Source: Microbacterium sp. 1.5R
Lineage (GTDB): Bacteria; Actinomycetota; Actinomycetes; Actinomycetales; Microbacteriaceae
Reading direction: 5' to 3'
NCBI RefSeq assembly: GCF_007667425.1
Contig: NZ_VDRC01000001.1
Span: 2,076,595 to 2,140,594, forward strand
DNA length: 64,000 bases
Shown: positions 24,574 to 33,382 of the stretch, piece by piece
How positions within the stretch are numbered: position 1 is the stretch's first letter
Layout of the letters: every line of letters starts with the position of its first letter
Translations under genes and position numbers: made by a program
The notes under the pieces: model-generated
Database searches by the model: none
Seen by the model: the letters and a program-made list of their open reading frames with translations, nothing else
Told to the model about the DNA's origin: nothing

Positions 24574-26142
24574 ATGGCGCAGCGCAGCACGCAGGGGGGC
24601 AAGCGGTTCTTCGCTTGGGCCGCCCTGGCCGGACTCGTCAGCGGGGCGGTGTTCCTCGCGGTGGCTGAGCTCTTCGCGCTGATCCTCGCTCGATCGGCGA
24701 GCCCTGTGCTCGCGGTCGGCGGATTCGTCATCGACATCGTGCCGCAGCCGTTCAAGGAGTTCGCGATCGCGACCTTCGGCGAATACGACAAGATCGCCCT
24801 CCTCGCCGGCCTCGGCCTGGCCGTGGTGATCGCCTCGGCGATCGGCGGCATCCTCGAGTACGTGCGTCCGCCGCTCGGCGTCATCGTCATCGCGATCGCT
24901 GGCGCCCTCTCGACCGCTGCCGTCGTGACGCGCGCCGGAGTCAGCCCGCTCGGCTTCCTGCCCCCGATCCTCGGTGCCGCGGCAGGCGCCGTCATCCTCG
25001 TGATGCTGTCGCGCCGCCTCCGTGCGTGGAAGGGCGCGGCCGCTCCCGCCGACAGCGAAGAAGCCCCGAAGGCCCTGGGTCGCCGTCAGTTCTTCGTGCT
25101 CGCCGGCATCGCCGGGGCGGCAGCCGTCGTCGTCGGCGTCGCCTCGCGCGCTGTAAGCATGGCCGTGACCTCGGTCGAGGCCATCCGCGACAACCTCACG
25201 CTGCCGAAGCCGAACTCGACCGTCACGATCCCCGACGGCGCCGAGCTCGACGTGCAGGGCATCAGCCCGCTCTTCACCCCGAACAAGGACTTCTACCGCG
25301 TCGACACCGCGCTGACGGTGCCGACGGTCGACCCCGCCACCTGGCGTCTCGTGATCGACGGCATGGTCGACGAGCGCGTCGAGATCAGCTTCCAGGACCT
25401 GCTCGACATGGGCCTCGACGAGTACGTCATCACGCTCACATGCGTGTCGAACGAGGTCGGCGGCGAGCTCGTCGGCAACGCCAAGTGGCTCGGCGTGCCG
25501 GTGCGCGACGTGCTGAAGAAAGCGGGCGTGAAGGCGGATGCCGACATGGTGCTCTCGAAGAGCGTCGACGGCTACACCGCCAGCACGCCGCTGTCGGCCC
25601 TGACCGACGACAACCTCGACGCCATCTTCGCTGTGGCGATGAACGGTGAGCCGCTGCCGCCCGAGCACGGATTCCCCGTGCGCATGGTGGTGCCGGGTCT
25701 GTACGGTTACGTCTCGGCGACCAAGTGGGTCACCGAGCTCAAGGTCACGACGTTCGAGAAGGACGAGGCGTACTGGACCCCGCGCGGGTACAGCGCCGAA
25801 GCTCCGATCAAGTTCTCGTCGCGCATCGACACCCCGAAGCTCGGCTCGGCTGTCGAGGCGGGCAAGGTCGCGATCGCCGGCGTCGCCTGGGCGCAGACGG
25901 TGGGCATCGACCGCGTCGAGGTCAGCATCGACGACGGCGACTGGACCCCCGCGACCCTGTCGGCCCCGATCAACGAGAACACCTGGGTGCAGTGGTTCAT
26001 GGAGTGGGACGCGACCCCCGGCACCCACTACGTGGCGGTGCGCGCCGTCAACAAGAACGGCGACCTGCAGATCGAGGAACGTGCACCGATCGCCCCCGAT
26101 GGATCGTCGGGATGGCAGCGGTCCCTGATCCGCGTCGCCTGA
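24574..26142 (+). CDS. membrane-anchored molybdopterin-dependent oxidoreductase (sulfite-oxidase fold)
   Basis: 522 aa from the ATG at 24574, with GGAGG 8 nt upstream. Four N-terminal membrane segments (to about residue 150) precede RRQFFVLAGIAGAAAVVVGV, a fifth helix or Tat-like segment. The Mo-pterin domain starts near residue 205 (ISPLFTPNKDFYRVDT). The Mo-ligating Cys290 lies in ITLTCVSNEVGGELVGNAKW. A C-terminal Mo-co dimerisation, Ig-like domain begins around residue 415 (SAVEAGKVAIAGVAWA). The electron partner and substrate are unknown. Placement directly before the Moco biosynthesis genes supports a functional enzyme fed by them. Confidence 0.9.
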   Translation: MAQRSTQGGKRFFAWAALAGLVSGAVFLAVAELFALILARSASPVLAVGGFVIDIVPQPFKEFAIATFGEYDKIALLAGLGLAVVIASAIGGILEYVRPPLGVIVIAIAGALSTAAVVTRAGVSPLGFLPPILGAAAGAVILVMLSRRLRAWKGAAAPADSEEAPKALGRRQFFVLAGIAGAAAVVVGVASRAVSMAVTSVEAIRDNLTLPKPNSTVTIPDGAELDVQGISPLFTPNKDFYRVDTALTVPTVDPATWRLVIDGMVDERVEISFQDLLDMGLDEYVITLTCVSNEVGGELVGNAKWLGVPVRDVLKKAGVKADADMVLSKSVDGYTASTPLSALTDDNLDAIFAVAMNGEPLPPEHGFPVRMVVPGLYGYVSATKWVTELKVTTFEKDEAYWTPRGYSAEAPIKFSSRIDTPKLGSAVEAGKVAIAGVAWAQTVGIDRVEVSIDDGDWTPATLSAPINENTWVQWFMEWDATPGTHYVAVRAVNKNGDLQIEERAPIAPDGSSGWQRSLIRVA

Positions 26143-26204
26143 GTCGTGCGCCCGTGTCGGCCCTCCCCTGGGGCCACGCGGCGACGTGCCCCTAGGGTGG
26201 AGCC

Positions 26205-26690
26205 ATGACGTCGCTTCCCGCGTGTGTGATCACCGTGTCCGATCGCTCTTTCGCGGGCGAGCGGGAGGACCGCGGCGGTCCGATCGCCGTCGGCCTGCTG
26301 CGGGATGCCGGGTGGCACTGCCCGGATGCCGAGATCATCGCGGACGGGGTGGAGTCGGTCGCCGACGCATTGCGCCGCGCCGTCGCCAGGGGTGTGCGTC
26401 TCATCGTCACCACCGGCGGCACCGGTGTCGCGCCCCGAGACCTGACGCCCGAGGGCACCAGGCAGGTCATCACGAGGGAGCTGCCCGGCATCGCCGAGGA
26501 ACTGCGCCGCAGCGGGCTCGCCGACACGCCGCTCTCGGTGCTGTCCCGCGGACTCGCGGGCGTGGTCGACCCGGCCGGTGCGCTGGTCGTGAATCTTCCC
26601 GGATCGACGCGTGCCGTCGCCTCCGGGGTGCCGATCGTGGTGGGCGTCGCCCGGCACATCGTGGATCAGGTCGACGGGGGGGACCACTGA
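26205..26690 (+). CDS. MogA/MoaB-family molybdopterin biosynthesis protein
   Basis: 161 aa, the single-domain MPT-binding fold: ACVITVSDRSFAGEREDRGGP at the N-terminus, then the MPT-binding motif VTTGGTGVAPRDLTPEGT near residues 67-84, and NLPGSTRAVASGV. It adenylylates molybdopterin before molybdenum insertion. TAGGGT ends 6 nt before the ATG, fitting a leaderless mRNA, though GGTGG could also act as a ribosome-binding site. The stop overlaps the moaE start. Confidence 0.88.
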   Translation: MTSLPACVITVSDRSFAGEREDRGGPIAVGLLRDAGWHCPDAEIIADGVESVADALRRAVARGVRLIVTTGGTGVAPRDLTPEGTRQVITRELPGIAEELRRSGLADTPLSVLSRGLAGVVDPAGALVVNLPGSTRAVASGVPIVVGVARHIVDQVDGGDH

Positions 26691-27130
26691 TGAACACAGT
26701 CCAGCTGGTAGCGATCTCGGAGCAGCCGCTCGATCTCGACGCGCACCTGCGCGCGGTCGAGCATCCGGCGCTCGGCGGGGTCACGACCTTCATCGGTCGC
26801 GTGCGCGATAACGACCCCGACGCCGACACCCCGGTCGTCGGCCTCGAATACAGCGCGCATCCCGACGCCGAGGCCGTGCTGCGGTCGATCGCCGAGAAGG
26901 CCGGGGCGGATGCCGTGGGCGGAGCGCGCGTCGACGTCGCCGTCAGTCACCGCATCGGCCGCCTTGAGGTCGGCGACGCCGCGGTGATCATCGCCGTCGC
27001 CGCCGAGCACCGCGCCGAGGCGTTCGAAGTGTGCCGCGCGGTCATCGAAGACATCAAGCGCGATCTGCCGGTGTGGAAGCGTCAGCTGGAGTCCGACGGC
27101 TCGACGCTGTGGAAGGGCATCGGCGGCTGA
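26690..27130 (+). CDS. moaE: molybdopterin synthase catalytic subunit MoaE
   Basis: 146 aa from the ATG at 26690 (ATGA overlap with the mogA/moaB-type gene). Family motifs: GGVTTFIGRVRDNDPD near residue 30, VVGLEYSAHPDAE, VAVSHRIGRLEVGDAAVIIAV (in two parts) and PVWKRQLESDGSTLWKG, which holds the catalytic Lys. It converts cPMP to molybdopterin with MoaD, whose gene lies just beyond the repeat region on the other strand. Confidence 0.95.
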   Translation: MNTVQLVAISEQPLDLDAHLRAVEHPALGGVTTFIGRVRDNDPDADTPVVGLEYSAHPDAEAVLRSIAEKAGADAVGGARVDVAVSHRIGRLEVGDAAVIIAVAAEHRAEAFEVCRAVIEDIKRDLPVWKRQLESDGSTLWKGIGG

Positions 27131-27147
27131 CCCTCCGGGATCCCCGC

Positions 27148-27233
27148 CGCGTTTCGTCTCGCTTCGCTCGCTCAACGACCGGGTTTTCCGCGGGTCGTTG
27201 AGCGAGGGAGCGGAGCGACCGAGACGAAACGCG
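27148..27233. repeat. GTTTCGTCTCG palindromic repeat between moaE and moaD
   Basis: Left arm CGCGTTTCGTCTCGCTTCG...CTCAACGACC and right arm GGTCGTTGAGCG...GAGACGAAACGCG are inverted copies around GGGTTTTCCGC. It could act as a bidirectional terminator for the convergent moaE and moaD. A related element lies at 54582-54692. Confidence 0.75.
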
Positions 27234-27262
27234 CTACGTCCCGCGGGGCACATCACCGCGGG

Positions 27263-27308
27263 TCGTCTCGCTGCGCTGGCTCGACGACCGGGGGGGGGGG
27301 GGGGGGGG
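27263..27308. repeat. half-copy of the GTTTCGTCTCG repeat ending in a run of 19 G
   Basis: TCGTCTCGCTGCGCTGGC leads into TCGACGACC, followed by 19 consecutive G (27290-27308). It looks like the left half of the 27148 repeat in which the normal CGACCGG end has expanded into a homopolymer. Such a tract is prone to slippage and G-quadruplex formation, or could be an assembly artefact. Confidence 0.65.
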
Positions 27309-27339
27309 CACCGCGCTTCGTCCCGCGTGACCCCGCCGC

Positions 27340-27573
27340 TCAGCCTCCGGCGAAGGGCGGCAGCACGTCGATGAGCAGCGCGTCATCGAGGGCGCGGTCG
27401 TCGTCGCTTCGCACGCCGTCGACCATGACGGCGCAGCGCGGCAGGATGTCTGCGAGCGCCGGGTGCTCGGCCACGACGGCATCACGGAGCTGCTGCAGGG
27501 TCGGCTCGGACCGCTCCTCGGCATCCGTCCCCGCGGCCTCCGCAGCGGCGGCGAAGTAGCGCACGCGGGTCAT
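27340..27573 (-). CDS. moaD: molybdopterin synthase sulfur carrier MoaD
   Basis: 77 aa from the ATG at 27573, overlapping the MoaC stop by 4 bp. The longer open frame upstream is a shadow of moaC. It has the ubiquitin-like fold of MoaD/ThiS and ends in PPFAGG, whose C-terminal Gly-Gly is adenylylated and thiocarboxylated by the MoeB-like protein encoded upstream in the same operon. It pairs with MoaE. Confidence 0.9.
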   Translation of the reverse strand: MTRVRYFAAAAEAAGTDAEERSEPTLQQLRDAVVAEHPALADILPRCAVMVDGVRSDDDRALDDALLIDVLPPFAGG

Positions 27574-28049
27574 CGCGTCTCTCCCTCGCGCACCCAGTCG
27601 CCGGAACGTCCGCCCGACTTCGCGACGATGCGCACGTCTTCGATCACGACCGAGCGGTCGAGGCCCTTGATCATGTCGACGATGGCGAGGGCTGCGACCG
27701 ACACCGCGGTGAGCGCCTCCATCTCGACGCCGGTGCGGTCCGCCGTGCCGACCGTGGCCTCGACGTGCACACCGTCGTCGACGATGTCGAGCTCGACGCT
27801 CGCACGGTGCACGCCGATCACGTGGGCGAGGGGCAGCAGCGCCGGTGTCGACTTCGCGGCCTGGATGCCGGCGATCCGGGCGACCGCGAGCACGTCGCCC
27901 TTCGGCGCGGTGCCGTCGCGCAGAGCAGCGACGACCTCGGGGCTGCACCGCACGAAGCCGCGGGCGGTGGCGGTGCGGACCGTCGGCTGCTTGCCGGTCA
28001 CGTCGACCATGTGCGCACGGCCGGAGGTGTCGAGATGCGGGAAGCTCAT
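27570..28049 (-). CDS. moaC: cyclic pyranopterin monophosphate synthase MoaC
   Basis: 159 aa. SFPHLDTSGRAHMVDVTGK is the standard MoaC N-terminus. LPLAHVIGVHRASVELDI, EATVGTADRTGVEMEALTAV (the family's T-x-V-E-M-E-A-L core) and DMIKGLDRSVVIEDVRIV follow. It turns the MoaA product into cPMP. It overlaps moaD and moeA by 4 bp each. The family's PLCHP loop is PLAHV here, so the usual Cys is replaced by Ala. Confidence 0.93.
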   Translation of the reverse strand: MSFPHLDTSGRAHMVDVTGKQPTVRTATARGFVRCSPEVVAALRDGTAPKGDVLAVARIAGIQAAKSTPALLPLAHVIGVHRASVELDIVDDGVHVEATVGTADRTGVEMEALTAVSVAALAIVDMIKGLDRSVVIEDVRIVAKSGGRSGDWVREGETR

Positions 28050-29278
28050 CCGACCAGCATGACATCGATCACGTCACCCACGGCGACCCGCTCGACCTCG
28101 GCCGGCACGATCGCGAACGCGTGCGCGCGGGCGAGGCCGCCGGCGAGGTGTGAGCCCGAACCGCCGGCCGTCGCCGGTCGCACGGTGCGCGCCGTGAGGT
28201 CGACCACCGCAGGCAGGTACTGGCGGCGTCCGGGCGGCGTGTTCCAGTCGGCGTCGGCGGTGAAGGAGGCACGCGGTCGGTGGATCTCGCTGCGACCCTG
28301 CAGAGCGAGCAGCGCCGGTCGCACGAACACCTCGAACGACACCGCCACGCTCACGGGGTTGCCGGGCAGCCCGAAGACGAGGGTGCCCGAGCCCAGCGCG
28401 CCGAAGGCCTGAGGCTTGCCCGGCTGCATGGCCACGCTCGCGAACTCCACCTCCCCGCGGCCGTCGAAGGCGCCGCGCACCGGCTCGTAGGCCCCTGCGC
28501 TCACGCCACCGGTGAACACGATGACGTCGGCGTCGAGAGACACCGCCTCAGCGGTGACGGCCGCCACGGCATCCGCCTCGTCGGCGACGCGGGCGACGAG
28601 CACGACGACGGCGTCGGCATCCGTCACGAGCTGTTGTAGCAGCGGTCCGTTGGAATCGGGGATGCGTCCGCGCGTGGGCATTTCGCCGGGGGAGAGCAGC
28701 TCGCTGCCCGTCGAGACGACGGCGACGCGCGGTGCGCGGGTGACGGCGACGCGGTCGATGCCCGCTGCGACGGCCGCCGCGAGCTGGAACGCACCCAGGC
28801 GCTCACCGGCGCGCACGACGGTGTCGCCGGCCTGCAGGTCGGCGCCGCGGCGACGCACGAAGGCGCCGGATGCCGGGGCGCGCAGCACCTGCACCTCGCC
28901 CAGCGAGTCGGCGAGCCCACCAGCGGTGTCTTCGAAGGGCACGATCGCGTCGGCAGCGGTCGGCGCCGGAGACCCGGTCATGATCCGCGCGGCCTCGCCC
29001 GCGCCGAGCGCAGGGTCGTCAGAGACCCCCGCAGGCAGGTCGGCGACCACCCGCAGCGTCACGGGGTTTTCGGCGGAGGCCGTGGCGACATCGGCCGCTC
29101 TTACGGCGAATCCGTCCATCGCGGAGTTGTCGAACAGGGGGATGTCGTGGGCGGCGGTGGCGTCGGCCGCGAGGGTGCGGCCGGCGGCATCCTGGGTCGC
29201 CACCTGCTCGACATCGAGCGTGTGCACCGCGTCGAGCACGCGGGCGAGCTGTTCCTCGACCGTACGCCGGGCGCTCAT
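28046..29278 (-). CDS. moeA: molybdopterin molybdotransferase MoeA
   Basis: 410 aa from the ATG at 29278, which overlaps the MoeB-like stop. Upstream codons in the same frame are non-homologous. Hallmarks: LPLFDNSAMDGFAVRAADV in the form IPLFDNSAMDGFAVRA near residue 45, RIMTGSPAPTAADAIVPFED, VVSTGSELLSPGE and the catalytic MPT-binding IVFTGGVSAGAYEPVR, then VFGLPGNPVSVAVSFEVFV. Inserts molybdate into adenylyl-molybdopterin. Confidence 0.94.
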   Translation of the reverse strand: MSARRTVEEQLARVLDAVHTLDVEQVATQDAAGRTLAADATAAHDIPLFDNSAMDGFAVRAADVATASAENPVTLRVVADLPAGVSDDPALGAGEAARIMTGSPAPTAADAIVPFEDTAGGLADSLGEVQVLRAPASGAFVRRRGADLQAGDTVVRAGERLGAFQLAAAVAAGIDRVAVTRAPRVAVVSTGSELLSPGEMPTRGRIPDSNGPLLQQLVTDADAVVVLVARVADEADAVAAVTAEAVSLDADVIVFTGGVSAGAYEPVRGAFDGRGEVEFASVAMQPGKPQAFGALGSGTLVFGLPGNPVSVAVSFEVFVRPALLALQGRSEIHRPRASFTADADWNTPPGRRQYLPAVVDLTARTVRPATAGGSGSHLAGGLARAHAFAIVPAEVERVAVGDVIDVMLVG

Positions 29279-30045
29279 GCCGCCACCGCCGGGCGGATCG
29301 CGATCTCGTGCTGCCGCGCCGTGAGCGCGTCGATCATGGCGAGGCGACCGAGCAGCGGCTCGCCCGCGCCGGTGATGAGCTTCACGACCTCGCCGGCGAG
29401 GATGCCGCCGACCTGCACGCACAGCGCTCCGAGCACGCCGACCTGCGCGCAGCTCGGCGGCTCGCCCTCGGTGCCAGGGGGGAAGAGGTCGGCGAGCACG
29501 ACCGGCTCATGCCCGGCGGGCGGCGACGACCAGAACACGGTCGCCTGCGCATGCCACTCCTGCACGGCGCCCCAGACGAGGGGGATGCCGAGCTGCTCCG
29601 CCGCTGCCGCCACCTCACGCCTGGTCGCGAAGGAGTCGCTGGTGTCGACCACGACGTCGGCGGTGTCGAACAGCTCGGTCGCATTCGAGGCGTCGAGGCG
29701 CACGGTCTGCGGCACCACCACCGCACCGGGCGACAGCGCCGTGATCGCCCGCTCGGCGGAGAGCGTCTTCGCAGTGCCGATGTCTTCGGCGCGGTGTGCG
29801 AGCTGCCGCTGCAGGTTCGTGAGCTCGACCACGTCGTCGTCGATCACGGCGATGGTGCCGACGCCGGCCGCCGCGAGGGCGAGCAGCACGGGGGAGCCGA
29901 GGCCACCAGCGCCGACCACGACCACTCGGGATGCCGAGAGGCGACGCTGCCCCTCCTCGCCGATGCCGGCGAGGACGGCGTGGCGGGCCGTGCGGACGAG
30001 CTCCGCCGGATCGAGGGCTGGCGCGGGGGCGACGAGCGGCTGCAT
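29275..30045 (-). CDS. moeB: MoeB/ThiF-type adenylyltransferase
   Basis: 256 aa. ATP-binding VVVVGAGGLGSPVLLALAAAG near residue 42, then DDDVVELTNLQRQLAH (the family's Arg-containing loop) and TSDSFATRREV. It activates the MoaD C-terminus as an adenylate. The C-terminal rhodanese domain of longer MoeB/MoeZ proteins is absent, so sulfur transfer needs another protein. The family's zinc cysteines appear incomplete: only isolated Cys are seen around residues 197-207. TAGCCT ends 6 nt before the ATG, suggesting a leaderless operon mRNA for moeB-moeA-moaC-moaD. Confidence 0.9.
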   Translation of the reverse strand: MQPLVAPAPALDPAELVRTARHAVLAGIGEEGQRRLSASRVVVVGAGGLGSPVLLALAAAGVGTIAVIDDDVVELTNLQRQLAHRAEDIGTAKTLSAERAITALSPGAVVVPQTVRLDASNATELFDTADVVVDTSDSFATRREVAAAAEQLGIPLVWGAVQEWHAQATVFWSSPPAGHEPVVLADLFPPGTEGEPPSCAQVGVLGALCVQVGGILAGEVVKLITGAGEPLLGRLAMIDALTARQHEIAIRPAVAA

Positions 30046-30350
30046 GGGACCAGGCTAAGGGGCGCTCGCGGGTTACCGGCGCGTCGAGACCCCCATCCGC
30101 GTCCCGCGTCCCGCGTCGAGACCCACCATCCGCGTCGAGACCCACCATCCGCGTCGAGACCCACCACCCGCGACGTACGGGGCGGTGGGTCTCGACGCCG
30201 GGGGATGGGCTTCGACGAATCGGAACGCCGCGTCAACGCGACGACGCGTCGCCGCATCCTCCTCAGTCCGAGACGATGCGCAGTGCGCAAAAGATCCGCC
30301 TGTGCGGATAATCCGACTCCGATAACCCTCACCTGCGGTACGTTTGACCC
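30046..30350. other. 305-bp divergent intergenic region, moeB / mopI-type gene
   Basis: No gene. It contains the GAGACCCACC repeat array (30081-30216), a small hairpin TCCGC-ctgt-GCGGA around 30296-30309, and GATAATCCGACTCCGATAA next to it. -10-like hexamers for both flanking genes lie at its edges (TAGCCT at 30057-30052 on the minus strand, TACGTT at 30339-30344 on the plus strand). Confidence 0.6.
30081..30216. repeat. intergenic repeat, GAGACCCACC family, copy 2
   Basis: Four direct units of CGTCGAGACCC(A/C)CCATCCG type at about 20-bp steps, followed by an inverted unit GGTGGGTCTCGACG. Longest array of this family in the window. Confidence 0.7.
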
Positions 30351-30743
30351 ATGCAGAGCTTCCGGATCGCACGTGCCGCCCAGCTGCTGGGTGTGAGCGA
30401 TGACACCGTGCGCCGCTGGATCGACCAGGGGGTGCTCCCCACGACCGACGCGGTGCCCGCAGAGATCCCCGGTGACGCGCTCGCCGCCCGCGCGATCGCC
30501 CTCGCCGACGAGGTCACCGACCCGAGCGGTGCGCAGTCGAGCGCCCGCAACCGGTTCGTCGGCATCGTCACCCGCGTGCAGATCGATGGCCTGATGGCGC
30601 AGATCGACCTGCAGTCCGGTCCGCACCGCGTCGTCTCGCTCATGTCGGCCGAGGCCGCCCGCGAGCTCCATCTGGAGGTCGGATCCCTGGCCACCGCGTC
30701 CGTCAAGGCGACGCAGGTCGTCGTCGAAGTGCCGAAGGGCTGA
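30351..30743 (+). CDS. HTH-TOBE molybdenum-responsive protein (MopI/ModE-like)
   Basis: 130 aa. Residues 1-35 form an excisionase/MerR-type HTH (FRIARAAQLLGVSDDTVRRWID). Residues ~65-130 form one TOBE/Mop domain (SARNRFVGIVTRVQIDGLMA; SLMSAEAARELHLEVGSLA) that binds oxyanions such as molybdate. The single-TOBE layout suggests a molybdate-sensing regulator or storage protein for the modABC operon that starts 1 bp later. TACGTT plus exactly 6 nt precedes the ATG (leaderless). Confidence 0.85.
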   Translation: MQSFRIARAAQLLGVSDDTVRRWIDQGVLPTTDAVPAEIPGDALAARAIALADEVTDPSGAQSSARNRFVGIVTRVQIDGLMAQIDLQSGPHRVVSLMSAEAARELHLEVGSLATASVKATQVVVEVPKG

Positions 30744-30744
30744 C

Positions 30745-31527
30745 ATGAACCGCTCGCTCCTCCGATCCGCCGCCGTGCTGGCGCTCGCCGCGCTCGCCCT
30801 GACCGGGTGCTCGTCGCCGTCCGCCGAGCCGACCCCGGATGAGACAGCCCCTCCCGCCAGCAGCACGCTGAGCGGTGACCTCACGGTCTACGCCGCGGCG
30901 TCGCTGAAGAACGCGTTCGACGAGATCGGGGCCGCCTTCACCGATGAGAACCCCGACGTGAGCTTCAGCCCCGTATACGACGGCTCATCGACGCTCGTCA
31001 CGCAGCTGCAGGAGGGGGCGCCCGGCGACGTGTTCGCGTCGGCCGACGAGAAGAACATGGACAAGCTCGGGGACCTCGCCATCGACCCGGCGCTGTTCGC
31101 GTCGAACACGCTCGTGATCGCCGTGCCGGCCGGGAACCCGGGCGGCGTCGAGGCCTTGGCCGATCTCGCCGACGTCACGACGGTGCTGTGCGCTCCGGAG
31201 GTGCCGTGCGGAGCGGCATCCACCACCCTGTTGTCGAATGCCGGCCTGAGCGTCGAACCGGCCAGCCTGGAACAGAACGTCACCGCCGTGCTCACCAAGG
31301 TCGCCGCCGGAGAGGCGGATGCCGGACTCGTCTACGCGACCGACGTGGTCGGCCGTGACGACGTCGAGGTCATCGTGCCCGACGGCGCCGACGACGTCGT
31401 GAACCACTACCCGATCGCCGCGCTCGATGGCGCGCCGAACAGCGACGCGGCCGAGGCGTTCGTCGCCTTCGTGCTGTCGGACGCCGGGCAGACGATCCTC
31501 GCGGACCACGGCTTCGGAGCCCCGTGA
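30745..31527 (+). CDS. modA: molybdate ABC transporter substrate-binding lipoprotein ModA
   Basis: 260 aa. Signal peptide with lipobox ALTGC (Cys near residue 22). The mature protein has ModA motifs: LTVYAAASLKNAFDEIG, YDGSSTLVTQLQEGAPGDVFASAD and NTLVIAVPAGNPGG. Start is 1 bp after the HTH-TOBE stop, and the stop overlaps modB. Binds molybdate/tungstate at the cell surface. Confidence 0.94.
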   Translation: MNRSLLRSAAVLALAALALTGCSSPSAEPTPDETAPPASSTLSGDLTVYAAASLKNAFDEIGAAFTDENPDVSFSPVYDGSSTLVTQLQEGAPGDVFASADEKNMDKLGDLAIDPALFASNTLVIAVPAGNPGGVEALADLADVTTVLCAPEVPCGAASTTLLSNAGLSVEPASLEQNVTAVLTKVAAGEADAGLVYATDVVGRDDVEVIVPDGADDVVNHYPIAALDGAPNSDAAEAFVAFVLSDAGQTILADHGFGAP

Positions 31528-32309
31528 GCGCCGACGCGCGCGGCTACGCGCCGCGTGCGATCGTCGTGCCGGCGCTCCTCGGGCTGGCCTTCCTGATCCT
31601 TCCCCTCGCGGCGCTCGTCGCGCGCGTGCAGTGGTCGACCTTCCTCACCGACGTGACGTCTGAGGCGGCGCGGTCGGCCCTTGTCCTCTCCCTCGGCACC
31701 GGGCTGCTCGCGACCGTCATCTGCGTGATCGTGGGAGTCCCGCTCGCGCTCACGATCGCCCGCTCGGGCGCGCGTATCGCAGCCGTCCTGCGCGCCGCCG
31801 TCACGGTGCCGCTCGTGCTGCCGCCCATGGTCGGCGGTGTCGCCCTGCTCTATCTCTTCGGCCGCGCCGGCTGGTTCGGGGGACTCGGGCTCTCGTTCAG
31901 CACTCCTGCCGTCGTGTTGGCGCAGACGTTCGTGGCGCTGCCCTTCCTCGTGCTCGCCGTCGAAGGGGCCGTGCGCACCTCGGGGGTCGACTACGAGCGC
32001 ACCGCCGCCGCACTCGGAGCGAGCCGCTGGACGATCCTGCGCCGCATCACGCTCCCGCTCGCCGCGCCGGGCATCGTCGCCGGCGTCGTGCTGTGCTTCG
32101 CCCGCGCGATCGGGGAGTTCGGCGCGACTGCGCTGTTCGCCGGCAACCGCCCCGGCGTCACGCAGACCATGCCGCTCGCGATCTACACCGCGTTCAACGG
32201 CGCCGGCGTCTCGCAGGGCACGGCCGTCGCCCTCGCTCTGCTGCTGTTGGCGGCGGCGATCGCCGTGCTGCTGCTCGTGCGCGGCTGGCGTCCGGGGGCG
32301 GCGCGGTGA
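31524..32309 (+). CDS. modB: molybdate ABC transporter permease ModB
   Basis: 261 aa from a GTG overlapping the modA stop. About six membrane segments, LPLVLPPMVGGVALLYLFGRAG in the form VPLVLPPMVGGVALLYLFG near residue 95, and the coupling loop YERTAAALGASRWTILRRI typical of ModB/CysTW permeases. Confidence 0.93.
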   Translation: MSADARGYAPRAIVVPALLGLAFLILPLAALVARVQWSTFLTDVTSEAARSALVLSLGTGLLATVICVIVGVPLALTIARSGARIAAVLRAAVTVPLVLPPMVGGVALLYLFGRAGWFGGLGLSFSTPAVVLAQTFVALPFLVLAVEGAVRTSGVDYERTAAALGASRWTILRRITLPLAAPGIVAGVVLCFARAIGEFGATALFAGNRPGVTQTMPLAIYTAFNGAGVSQGTAVALALLLLAAAIAVLLLVRGWRPGAAR

Positions 32310-33382
32310 ACGCTCAGGATGCCGGTCTGCGCGCCCACGTCGTCGTCGGCCGTGAGCACTTCGCCGTCGACGTCGCGCTGCAGGTCGCCGGCGGAGAGAC
32401 CGTGGCCGTCATGGGCCCGAGCGGTGCCGGCAAGTCGACGCTGCTGCAGGCGCTCGCCGGATTCGACGCGCTCGACGACGGCGAGATCGCGGTCGACGGT
32501 CAGGTGGTCGACAGGGTCACGGCACCCCGGGTTCGCACGGAGCCGATGCGACGCGGCATCGTGCTGCTCGGGCAGAATCCGCGTCTCTTCCCGCATCTCA
32601 GCGCGCGCGAGAACGTCGCGTTCGGCCCGCGAGCCGCCGGCGTCTCGGCGACCGAGGCTCGTCGGGATGCCGACGACTGGCTCGCCCGCGTCGGCCTCCC
32701 CGGGGCGGGCGACCGACGTCCGCACCAGCTCTCGGGCGGCGAAGCACAGCGGGTCGCGGTCGCCCGGGCGCTCGCCGCGGCACCGAGCGTCGTGCTCCTC
32801 GACGAGCCGCTCGTCGCCCTCGACCCCGAGACCGCCGGCGACATCAGACGGATGCTGCGCGACCAGCTCGCGGACACCACCACGGTCGCGGTGACACACG
32901 ACGCCGCCGACGCGGTGGCCCTCGCCGACCGCCTCGTCGTGCTCGAATCGGGGCGGGTCACGCAGGAGGGCGACGTGCGCGGGGTGCTCGCCGCCCCGGC
33001 ATCCGGATTCGTCGCCTCGATAGCCGGGGTGAACCGGATCGACGGACTCAGTGCCGGCGGTGCATGGACCCGCGGTGAGGTCAGGTTGCTGGCCGCGGAT
33101 GCCGCCTCCCAGGCGCTCGCCGCCGTCGACGGTATCGCGCTCGCCGCCGTCTTCCGCCCCGGCGACGTGCGGGTGGGGTCGAACGTCGCGGCGGGAGTCG
33201 GCGTAGCGAACTCGTGGCGGGCCGTCGTGACCCGCGTCGAGCCGACGATCGCCGGAGTGCGCGCTCTCACCGACCTCGGCGCCATCGATCTGTCGCTGAC
33301 GGATGCCACCGCGCTGCGCCCCGGTGACGCCCTCACGCTGCACGTCGATCCCGCACACGTGCGGTTCGTCGCGGCATCCTGA
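32306..33382 (+). CDS. modC: molybdate ABC transporter ATPase ModC
   Basis: 358 aa from the GTG at 32306 (GTGA overlap with modB). Walker A GPSGAGKST near residue 39, LGQNPRLFPHLSARENVAFG (Q-loop), signature LSGGEAQR, Walker B VVLLDEPLVALD, then a C-terminal TOBE-like domain (ANSWRAVVTRVEPTIAGVRA) as in ModC. Powers the ModB channel. Confidence 0.94.
   Translation: MNAQDAGLRAHVVVGREHFAVDVALQVAGGETVAVMGPSGAGKSTLLQALAGFDALDDGEIAVDGQVVDRVTAPRVRTEPMRRGIVLLGQNPRLFPHLSARENVAFGPRAAGVSATEARRDADDWLARVGLPGAGDRRPHQLSGGEAQRVAVARALAAAPSVVLLDEPLVALDPETAGDIRRMLRDQLADTTTVAVTHDAADAVALADRLVVLESGRVTQEGDVRGVLAAPASGFVASIAGVNRIDGLSAGGAWTRGEVRLLAADAASQALAAVDGIALAAVFRPGDVRVGSNVAAGVGVANSWRAVVTRVEPTIAGVRALTDLGAIDLSLTDATALRPGDALTLHVDPAHVRFVAAS

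Noticed and set aside
30296..30330. Moco riboswitch before the HTH-TOBE/mod operon
   Set aside because: Only a 5-bp hairpin and a short direct repeat are present. The predicted transcript starts at the ATG, leaving no leader to fold.
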